From NCBI RefSeq assembly GCF_000208865.1, contig NC_018389.1:124001-188000 (forward strand): DNA of 64,000 nucleotides. Reading direction: 5' to 3'. This document shows, piece by piece, positions 47,501 to 56,625 of this stretch; the stretch's first letter is position 1, and each line of letters starts with the position of its first letter. The translations under genes were made by a program, and so were the position numbers. The notes beneath the pieces are model-generated. The model did not search any database. It saw nothing but the letters and a program-made list of their open reading frames with translations, and was not told the DNA's origin. The DNA is from Neospora caninum Liverpool (taxonomy: Eukaryota > Apicomplexa > Conoidasida > Eucoccidiorida > Sarcocystidae).

Positions 47501-50500
47501 CCTCTCTCACGTGCCTTTTATCGAAACCAATCCGGCGCTGGAAGACGACCCCGCGCGGCGGGCCGTGGTGCCGCAACCTCTCGAACCCGTTTCAGCGGAG
47601 GTTTCGCCTGCCTCGTGCGGCGCCTTTTCGCCAGAGTGTTCGCTGCAGACGGCGCCTTCGCCCGCTCCGTGTCCCTCCTCGGAACGCCTTTCCTGGGGAA
47701 CTGCCGAAGCCGGCGACGGCGGACGCGTCGCCGCCTTGACGTTTGCGGGGCGGAAGGCGCGAGCGCCGCTGAATGTTTGGGCTTCTCCTCAAACGCCGCT
47801 TTTTGAAGTTCTCGTTTTGCTTCATCGATTTCTAGGTCGGTTCGGAAACCGTGGGTTCGCCCCAGTGGATTACGTCGACGGGGTGGGGGGGGGGAAATCA
47901 GTGTGAACGACACACACACTCGCGAGAGGCTCTCGCACGTTTTTATCGGTTCTCGCCTCTGCGTCTCCCGACAAGAGCCCATCTTTCCTTGGAAACGTTC
48001 CACGCTTCAACGGATGGGCCGCGTCTGTGCTGCGCCGACCCTGCAGGACACGCGAGCGGGAATTTATTGGAGCGACCGTCGTACACTCTCCCCGTTTTCC
48101 GAAGCGCCCACGTGGAGCTCTTTCCTTTCAAGACTGTGGATATCATTTGCAACACACACCGTAGGTCCAACTCGACTTTGCCGCGTGCCAGGCTCTGCAC
48201 ATTGCTGCGCTCTCTGTTCTATCCACCAACGCTGATCGTTTGCATCTGTTTAGGCCGTGCGACCGACTGCGCAAAGCGGCTGTGAAGATCCACATATATG
48301 CATGATTATACACAGATTTATACATACATAGGTATCCTTTGGCGTTTAGGGGCACGCCGGTGTTTTTGTGGCGATGACTTGATTCGTTTCGAACGCATGG
48401 ATGTACGCATCTACGTCGCAGCGTCTTGACCCCGCACTGGACAATGTAAGGCTGTCTTTGCATACGATACGCTCTCAGATGTCATGTAGATGCGGGGCAA
48501 CACGGCACGTAGGTGCCTAGTTGGATGCAAGCGAGTAAGGCGTGTACATCTGCATGCACGGGAAACTCCTTGCAGAACGGTGTACAACCGCGTGCTCTGT
48601 TCCGTGTTATGGCAACAAGGTTTTCCATTAGCACTGCGAGGCCGCACAAGCGCCGTGGCCTTTTCTGTGGTGGCATGCGCAACACCAAGACGTTCAACCG
48701 GCTCTGTTCGGGGGCCTCTAAAAAAACAGATTACGCGACAGCCGTTGAAAACAGCAACTCAGGGAACGCAACGCGGTTGCAGGGCAAGTGTCATGTGTCC
48801 CTGAGACAATTCCGTAAACGGCGTTTGTCTGGTGGTTTCTGCCGCTGAAGGTCTGGTCAGGGGCTCTCCGAATTCGGCGTCTCAAAAACTTTGCTTTAAA
48901 ATGGAGAGATGCGAGACTGTAGTTCCCGATTGCTTTTTGCGCGGGGAACAGTGCGCACATGAGCCTAGGCTTCAGTGCCTTCTCTTTGCGACCGTCCCCG
49001 TTCGTTCACGCAGGGAAGCGCACCATCGCTCTGTCGGGAGGACGCGGCAGAAACCGGTTGCCGCTGTCCCCTCTGTCTTGCTACGGATATGAAAAGGCGA
49101 CGGGAACACCCGCGAGTGCAGCCCCCGCGAAAAGGCGAAGCCGCCTCATCTACTCGACGGCGCTGTATAGGCGGCACGCGGTGAAGGCGGCAAGAGCTTT
49201 TGCCGAGGACGGTGACCAAGGCAGAAGACAGCAGGCAGACGCGCATGCCCGACACAAAGCGTCTCAGCGTGAAGGGGGGAAACCGTCCAGAACCAACAGG
49301 GCGTCCTACGCTGACTTGTTTGCGATTGCTGATGGAGCGCGACTCGTGAGACCCCAGGTAGGAAGCGAGTTTCACGGGGGGAGGGAACGGTAGACGAAGT
49401 CGACTTTTTAGGCTTGGCGAGTAAGGCAGGCAAAATCGAAACGAGCACCACTGCTGCCCGGTTTCGTCGCTGAGGGTTGGAATCTCGCGCCCGAATTCGC
49501 GCTTCCGGCCTTCATTCGCGCCCACCCGTTGGTTTCTGCACACGTGTTTAGGTCTGGGTTCAAAGCATGCGCAGAGTTGATCCGATTCCGCATGCGACTG
49601 CCGTCACTTCCGCCCTGTCGGAGGGTCCGGCGTTTTGCCTGAGAGACGACGCGCCAGCAATCGCCTGGGTCGGTCGCCTCTCGGTTCTGGCCTATCCCCA
49701 ACGCCTCGCTCAAGGCTGGTCCGACTTCATCTGGTAAGAGCTCTGCACTTCTGCAGAATCGCGCACGGGGGCTGAGAGACGGCCTCGCTTTCCTGCGGTT
49801 GAAACGGGGTACCCATATCTAACGAAGCTCCTGCTTCGGGGGAAAAACAAAGTAAACTTCCACAGCTCGTATGCTGGAGACTGCAGTCCCCCACCAGCCC
49901 TGACACGAGGCCAGCCTGAAGAGAGGCGACCGTGCGAACCCGCCACTGCGCCGTGCTGCAATTTGGTTCGAATGACAGTCGCTCCTGCGCGGGGGAGGCT
50001 TCGCCTCTGCAGTCGCAGGTCCAGACCCGCGAGACGCTTTGCTTTCCCGTCACACCATGCAGGCATTTTCACGCGTCAGGCGCGGTGGCAACGCTGCGCC
50101 CCATTGCAATGCTCGTGGAAGGCCTGCTTGTGAGCCTGGCGCCTCAGGAGGGGACCCGGCGTTCGCCACAAAGTGAGACGTTTGCAATGCGATCTGTGCC
50201 TTGCATGGCTTGCATCCGTTTGCCCTTCGACCGGGATGAAATGCGTGGCATGTGCCGCAGGTACGAAGCGAACCTGGTTGGACCTCAAGATACTCGAGAC
50301 GCGCAGAACGGCAGGACGACGAATCGAGGAACCTTGGCGTCGGGGCAGGAGCGACTGGTCGCAGCAGACGCACCAGGCGTCCTGGCGGTGCGATGCAGTG
50401 AACGCAGCAGCTCGGTCTATGTTTTCTCGGAACGTGGAGCGCTTCTCGGTCAGACGGTCTCTGATGCGGTGAGGGACGAACCGTGGCACACCGCCCGGGG

Positions 50501-50931
50501 GCCAGGAACTGTCGCTCCCTTTCACGCGGATGAAGTCTGGCTACGAGTGCAGATCCCACCGGGAGTCAGGAAGGTTATCATTCTGAGGTAAGCCGACGTG
50601 CTGCCACAAGATGCGTCGGGGGCGTTACCTATCGCAGAACGTCGGGAGAAATCCGCGACAACTAGCTATGATCTTTATGTTCGCAGTGTCGACTTGGTAC
50701 GGCGGATATGTTAACCCCCAAAAACGCTTTCGCCACACGTCTTGCCCGGTCGCGTTCTGAACCCCGACTTCACATGTGGGTTTTCTCCCAATCCAGGCGT
50801 GTTCCGCCTGTGATCCAGGACAGTAAAAAAGTGGTGTTTCCAGCGATGCACACAACACCGCGAGGGACGCGGTGGAAATGTGGACCTCCGTTGGTCATTG
50901 CAGGTTCTGGAGTTCCAATGTGTATTTTTGA
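41597..50931 (+). CDS. secreted GH35 (beta-galactosidase)-like protein, catalytic motifs degenerate
   Basis: Exons: 41597-42323, 42829-42936, 43370-43536, 43846-43911, 44106-45807 (or from 44127), 46163-46621, 46984-47835, 48047-48160, 49014-49357, 49552-49733, 49979-50587, 50904-50931. All phases match; about 1,785 aa. An N-terminal hydrophobic segment (RFLLLHVTSSLFLCSLFFL) looks like a signal peptide. GH35 landmarks in order: FLRIGGRKTLVLAAG (start of the barrel), ARAAGCNAVHTTVVWGAHEQ (usual W.lHEP), FAQMAAANDLFLIL and EWRNGGLPAWLH, GGPLILLQVESSAA (usual GGPii.vQvENEYG), FFAYGGTVLSHVPF (usual YMfhGGTNFG), then SAHVELFPFKTVDIICNTH, matching the LPdCktvvfNT strand of plant-type enzymes. HYPR is replaced by YFFYSEGS, ENEYG by ESSAA, and I cannot find the nucleophile Glu motif. 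A charged insert of about 450 residues splits the barrel. Probably a lectin-like or structural secreted pseudo-glycosidase (inference). The final exon and stop are the least certain. Confidence 0.78.
42609..42642. repeat. 12-bp perfect inverted repeat, 10-nt loop
   Basis: Arms 42609-42620 (actgggacggac) and 42631-42642 are exact reverse complements around the loop 42621-42630. It lies in intron 42324-42828 of the GH35-like gene. Confidence 0.85.
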
Positions 50932-51750
50932 TTGACCCTAGCTCGTCGGTCGGAGCCCGAAACTACGCATCTTTGATTCAATCGATTCACCGTCCCTCCT
51001 GGAGAAGCCGACTACGTCGACTCGCTTGTAGCTTCCTTGCGCGAATGAACTCTCTCTGCCGCTGGAGAGCAAAATCCAGCGACGCAGAGCAGTTCCATCT
51101 CCAGGGGCAGCAACCGGCAAGCATGCATGAGCTGCGGTGGCAGTCGCTCCCGCTGGAGCCATCTAAGGCAAGTCGAGTGGCTGCGGCCTCCCGTCGTCGC
51201 CAGCAGCTCCTCAGATCGTGCTCACGCGTTTCCTCCCGACGAGATTTGTCCCCCTGTTCGTTTGTCGTGTCGGTTTGCAGCGGTGCATTGGTCTGCGAAG
51301 GGAACCGCAGCTGCAATCTGGAGTTGCCCTAAATGCGTTTTTAGAGATGTGGGGATTTGCTCCCGCCTCACAGCAGCACGCGACGAGCGAAGGCGCACTC
51401 ACGGTAAAGCCGTTCACATCGGCACCTGCGCTGCATGCGGTGAGAACAGCAAAACGGTGTCAGTGAGGATGTGCGGCCCTTGAAACTGGGGCGTGAAGGG
51501 AAAAGAGGCATCGCCACTCCCCACTTCCTCGTCCTTACCTCACAAGACGACCGTTCCTCTTCTTTCTATGGAGCAGAGAGAGATTCAGAGTGCGAACGAG
51601 ACAGAAGAGGCAAATGAGGCAGGCGAAGGGACGAAGCCGACAGCGCGTTGCTTCCCTCCTACCCAGGAGGGCCACCCCCCACTGTCTGTGATGGCGGCGT
51701 GAGGCACAAAACGCTGCGGTACTGGCGGTTGGATAGCCGGCGAGTCGGCG
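50932..51750. other. intergenic between GH35-like gene and small membrane-protein gene
   Basis: A plus-strand frame is open from 50880 to 51332, rich in Arg and Ser. It is out of phase with the last GH35 exon and has no recognised motif. The region probably holds the GH35 3' UTR and the promoter of the next gene. Confidence 0.4.
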
Positions 51751-53273
51751 TTGCAGTTCGTGGCAGCGCCTAACCTTTGCTGTGGTATTTGCCGCGGGGT
51801 TCATACCTCAACGAACGCAGGACAACAACTCCCACCTCGCAAAAATGAAACGTCGTCCAAGCGAGCCGGGCTCGGCGTTGCCGTGTGCAGACTACTCGTG
51901 TCAGTAGCTCTGTTGGTTTTCTCAGCTGCTTCCGTCTCCTCTCTTTCAGCCCCAGTTGCACACGAGGGCCGCCTGTTCTTGGTATGGGTATCATTATCAT
52001 GTGTCATACGGGTATGCTTGTCGTGTTTGTGCTAGGGGCCGCCCGGAGATCATGAATACGCCGACAGGACCAGGCAAACGGTGGTGCGCAGTATCGGTGA
52101 TCGCCACAGGAGTGGAATAAATAATCTTTTCCAATGGTACGGCGAAACATCTCTTGATTAGCAACTTTCTAGTGTCGTCATATTTACGGCATTGGAAATG
52201 GGGGAGGCGTCATGCAACCCACACACCCGCAACTTTGCACGCTAATCCTCTGTCGCATTTTCAGGTCTCTTTTCGTCTTCGACATGCCTGATGGCCGGAT
52301 CCGAGGTGTATACCAAGTTCTCAAAATCACCTCAGGCAAGCTACTGCCCACCAGCCTCTGGTGCTGAATAACAGCGAGACTGATGATGTGCTTGGCGATT
52401 GCAAATCCACGTGATGACTCTGTTTTGCCTGCCTGTCTCGTGTTTCAGAATCCAACGCTTCGGCGGAGAGCCATGGTCACCTGCCGCGGATTAAAGATTG
52501 CTGTACCGGCCGTAAAGGACGCGCGTATGTCAATTCGCAGTTCGCAGGTGAGAGGTGTATTTTCGGGACAAGGCATCAGACGTGAAGCGGGGCATTTATA
52601 CGGGGGCCTTGAACAGATGTAGTGAAAAAACGCCATGTGACTGTCCGTGTGGAAAATGCTGTAGGGTACTATTCGATAAGCGGAAGCTGCACGCACGGAA
52701 CGCCCCCCGATCCCGAATGTGGAACAACGGCAGCTCTCGTAAAAATTCCCACAGACTGGTAAGGCTTTTGGATTGTTGTTCCCGCCTTCCCTGCTTTCGT
52801 GAAAGATGCGTGTCCAATGGGGAGTCAGTTTGCCTCTATGTGACACCGCACAGGGTTAAGCCGGGTTTAAATTACGTGGACCTGCTTGAGGAAAAAGGCG
52901 GATACGGAGGTGGCGTCAGCATCCAGGAGGTAAGGCACACACTGGCTAACTATCCAGTGACGATGTTTGCGCAAACGACTCGTTTCCCGTTAGTAAAAAT
53001 GCGGTTTTAGACATGACGATTTATTCAGCACGGTTGCAGCATTTGACTCGATGGAGCTTTCATACCTAGAGAACTCCATACCAGGCACCGGTTCGTAACA
53101 CCACTTCATATCGTACCTGACTGGAATTCTCTGACATACTATACGGTGTAAAAAGTGATAACGTCCGAAACCTCCTTCGTGAGCAATGTTCTCAAACTGC
53201 GACTGGTTTCTGTAGACACTATTTTGGGTCACTTCCGAGGGTGCCTATGAACCAGTTCTACCATCGACCCCTT

Positions 53274-53306
<33 letters not shown>

Positions 53307-53827
53307 CAGGAATTCCATGGCGGCCATGCTGCCACTCTTGCGTGGACGGAATGTTTAATAGTTGGAGCCGTCGTCCTTCTCGTTTGGCTCATGGCCCTCG
53401 TCCTTGTCGGGATACTCCTGCAGGTAAGCACCTTTTGTCATTTTCATAGTCGGCGTCGCAGCCGGGCTCGCCCCTATGGCTTCCGTTGCTGCAGCCCCGT
53501 TGGTTCCTAGTAGTCTGGCGTGCCTTGAGGGCATTATCGACCAATGTGTCCGTGCGATAAGTATTCACTGTGACGTCGAAGGCAGCCAATTTAGACGCAG
53601 AATTGTCACATCGGCGTGTTTGCTGTCTTGTCCACATTGACTTGTGGTCCTCTGTGCTGCAGATGTGCCGCCAGAAATATCAAGGGCAAGGTTTCAGTGT
53701 ACAAGAAGTTATCTTCAGGCAGATTGTTCAGTCTATCAACCCATCCGAACTAGAGAGCCCGTCAACCTCGGGAACAGTGTCTCCCGTGCACGGTCGAGGC
53801 AACCCGGCTACTCGCGCACGACACTGA
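51751..53827 (+). CDS. small predicted secretory-pathway single-pass membrane protein, lineage-specific
   Basis: No homologue recognised. Supported exons: 51751-51981, 52449-52547, one ending at 52929, 53310-53423 and 53663-53827, all phase 0 at the sites I can check. The first exon has a hydrophobic signal-like core (VCRLLVSVALLVFSAASVSS) followed by LSAPVAHEG. The middle exons give short polar stretches (AMVTCRGLKIAVPAVKDAR and VKPGLNYVDLLEEKGGYGGG). Exon 53310-53423 encodes one strong transmembrane helix (CLIVGAVVLLVWLMALVLVG), and the last exon a cytosolic-type tail of about 54 residues starting MCRQKYQGQGF and rich in Ser/Pro. The 5' boundary of the exon ending at 52929 is unresolved because the phase 0 acceptors there are not canonical. 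An alternative exon at 52266-52331 is open but out of phase with the first. Type I topology is inference. It ends only 185 bp from the convergent coiled-coil gene. Confidence 0.5.
53276..53304. repeat. TA microsatellite abutting a 3' splice site
   Basis: About 29 nt of alternating T and A directly precede ttgcag and the exon starting at 53310, occupying the place where a pyrimidine tract is expected. Confidence 0.92.
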
Positions 53828-54012
53828 GGAGAAACGCTAGACGCCGCCGCGAAGTTATTGTACAGGGTTTTTTACGCCTTTATCACTGAACAACTCTTAA
53901 TTACAAAGTGTGGAAGCGTCCTGTTTGGGATACACTGACACGTGACTGTCTGATGGAATGCAGCACGGCAGTGCCCCACAGTTGCTATCGGCCTGCCCTC
54001 ATAATGTCCGAC

Positions 54013-54924
54013 TCAATCCTCGGCTAATTCATCCTCTTCCGCCTCTTCCTCTTCTGCAACAGATGGAATAGAACTTATGTTACGCATCGACAATGACGTC
54101 AGCTGAGCCTACCTTCTTCCTTTTCCGCTTCTGCTCCTGCCCCCTGTGACAAAGATTTAAATATGATTCCAGCTTAAGCGTAAGGGCAGCTAAGGGATGT
54201 GAATGATACCTTGGTTCTGATCAGAGTTGCCTCTTTCTGTTTCAGCTTTAACAGCTTGTCCGCAAGGATATCGAGTTCCTTATCTTTTTCCTTCAAATCT
54301 GGAAAACCCACACCTCTTGAAGGGTATGGGAGCCGAATGCAGCTAATGGGGTATTTACCAGTATTGACAAAAGTAACCTCAGTCTGAAACCTCTTGGAAC
54401 CAGTTTTCGCCAGTTCCCGACCGCTTTTCTTCAGCCTGCGTTTTGTTTGTACTCAATGCTACGTTTATAAACACAACTCGTAAAGAACGACTGACTTTTT
54501 GTAGAGCTCTTCACGTTCTATTTTCCTCTTCTTAATGTCTGCTTGCACCTGCCGAATCTCCCGGCGAACTTCCTGAAGTTTTTCAAGGATTGAAAACAGC
54601 ACCTCTTATTAGACGGGCAATCAGGCGCTCACATCGAGGGTGTTAGCAGAGACCAGTCCCAGCTTCTTCCGCTCGTACTCTTTCACTCTCTTCATAACAG
54701 GACTGACTTCGTCACCGCTCATGTGGAGGGCGGCCTCCGCCGATGTTGCTGCCTGGAATGAAAACAACTCAAACTCAGCAGATGACACTCGACTGTGTAT
54801 CACCACTCACGTCGAGCTGCTGCTTTGGAGATACCGGAGGTGGTTCCAAGAAAATGATCGGAGCCTCAAATTCCTCAAGCACTGCGAGTGCTTTAAGGAC
54901 GCGTTTTCGGATATCGTTTGCCAT
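54013..54924 (-). CDS. coiled-coil protein with acidic C-terminus, function unknown
   Basis: Seven exons on the minus strand: 54924-54811, 54752-54633, 54572-54496, 54435-54359, 54298-54210, 54143-54113, 54053-54013. Every junction is GT-AG and in phase, giving 182 aa. The protein starts MANDIRKRVLKALAVLEEFE, has a short proline-rich turn (FLEPPPVSPKQQ), then a nearly continuous charged helical region. That region includes EVRREIRQVQADIKKRKIE, ELYKKLKKSGRELAK and LKEKDKELDILADKLLKLKQ, with heptad-like hydrophobic spacing. It ends in an acidic tail of Glu/Asp with the final residues DELAED. There is no signal peptide in this model. I do not recognise the family. The exon/intron pattern of very small exons and conserved helices argues for a real gene. 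It lies 215 bp downstream of the small secreted gene on the same strand, and the two might be transcribed together. Confidence 0.75.
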
Positions 54925-55139
54925 GCTGGCTCACCGGCAGCAGCGCGAGGTGCTGTGGGTAGAGCGGCTAAAAGCAGCAGTGTCGACTCGTCCATGGAGA
55001 ATGTAGCGCGCAACAGTCAGTTACATTACCGTGAAGTGCAGCAGTGCCTGCCGGCTTCTCAAGCAGACCTGGGAATATTCAAGCCGTTACTCGAAGCATG
55101 CAACACAGTTGTGCAACTGGGCAAACCTTTGTCCTTCAT

Positions 55140-55544
55140 GTATGCTACATCTGCCAAGAGTTTCTGCCTCAATTCATCAGCGTGCTGAAGCTTCCTTTCA
55201 AGGATTTTCTGCATAGTATCGATCTTGCGAGCCTGGTCTGTGGAAAAAAATCTTGCTCCGCGCTAAACCACTAGCACCACGAACACACGGACAATACCTT
55301 CATTCAGTTCCGGCAGATTAAGTGAGGGTTGAGCCGGAGTGGTGGTTTCGACACTGGGAACCACTTCGTTCCCCATTGTATCGGCAACTGCCTGCTGAAA
55401 GCCTTGAAGTGCACCCCCTGCTGCTTGCAGCACGCTTTGACCCAACACATCAAAGAAACCCTTCTGTTGCGACCGTAGCACCGACGCCGAACAGGATGGT
55501 ACAGCCACTACCAGTAGACAAGCAGAGGCAGCCTTTACTTTCAT
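55140..55544 (-). CDS. small secreted protein, function unknown
   Basis: Two exons on the minus strand, 55544-55298 and 55237-55140, phase-matched, 114 aa. The start ATG at 55544 has the context tcaaaATG, close to the coccidian initiation consensus; an upstream in-frame ATG at 55595 would add 17 residues. A clear signal peptide (MKVKAASACLLVVAVPSCSA) is followed by an alanine/glutamine-rich amphipathic segment (FDVLGQSVLQAAGGALQGFQ), a Thr/Pro linker, and a C-terminal helix (DQARKIDTMQKILERKLQHA) ending in LLADVA and a TAA. No family recognised; small secreted helical proteins of this kind are common among apicomplexan dense-granule or rhoptry candidates, but that is only a class resemblance. 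The gene diverges from eRF3. An alternative is that it is the 5' part of the coiled-coil gene, but I found no phase-consistent splice joining them. Confidence 0.55.
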
Positions 55545-56625
55545 TTTGAATCTAATCTGCTGGTGAGTAAGATGTCTGATTCCAGGAAAGACCAAGCAGA
55601 TGCGAATTGGCTGTAGTGTTTCAGCTAAATAACAACGAAACCACTATGATCCTGTCCCGTGTACGTACACTTGACTGACGGGCTTGAGCGTGGGCCTGGC
55701 TGAACGCTGGTTGTGGCTTTCACGCATTCGTGATATTGATTGGCTTTTTTCACGCTTGCAAGACTCCCTGCGCAAAGTAACGTATGGACCAGAATTTTAC
55801 ACAACACCTGTGGTAGCAGGTGGAGTCCACTCTGTCTTGGATTCAAGCACTTTTTTGGTGTCTCCGTTGTCGGTGGCATCCCTACCAGGCAATCTAGCCA
55901 GTCACTTATTTTATACGGAACTCCACTGAACTGCCGCTCCATAGCAGCAACACTAATCTGGCGGTTGTGAATGAGTCACATTCTAGAGAAAACTTGCGTC
56001 ATTGATGGCTCTTCGAGAAAGCACGAGTTCTGCTTTTTCCCACCTTGCGGAAGTTTCGTTACGGGACTTTCCCGCTTGGTAGAAAACGCGGGGGGGTAGC
56101 GCATGCGATACGCGATTTATTCGTGATCCCATGCCACAGCATGGTATGCTGGTGGTTGTTTCCTTGGAGATGGTATACGAGACAATACAGGGTGCTGCTC
56201 AAGCTGGCCGCGGTGTGACACAGTAAGATTTGGAGGGTTTGGAAAGCGATATCTATTTTCGTTGTTTCTGGTCTTGCCTAACTGTGTTCAGTTCTGCAGG
56301 ACGACGGACCGTTGCGCCTTCGTGCAGCGGTAACCTGGCCGCGGCCTGTTGATGTGGCATGCGCAGTGACGCAAGAAACATTCTGGCAACGCCCTTTGGT
56401 TTTCTCAGTTTTTAACGCTTGTGCCGAAGGCTCGGTTGACGGAAAATATTTTGTTTTGATTGTTTGAGCCCTTTCTCAGGGTGAACAGCGCATGTCAGCT
56501 CTTCGGTCACCCCCCACGACTCGTACTCTCATCCAGATTCTCGTTAAGAAGGATCGGGCTTTTTCTCACGGACGATTCTTCTATAGTTTTTAGTTGTGCC
56601 GTTTTCCCCTTCATCCCACGTCACA
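55545..56625. promoter_or_regulatory. divergent intergenic region between small secreted gene (-) and eRF3 (+)
   Basis: A 1.08-kb non-coding stretch must contain the promoters or leaders of two oppositely transcribed genes. No TATA-like box or repeated motif stands out. It also holds a few short frames without motifs. Confidence 0.4.

Noticed and set aside
54807..55013. Alternative reading joining the coiled-coil gene to the secreted gene through frames near 54930-55070
   Set aside because: An in-frame TGA lies just before the ATG at 54924, and the joins need GAG acceptors or break phase; two separate genes fit better.
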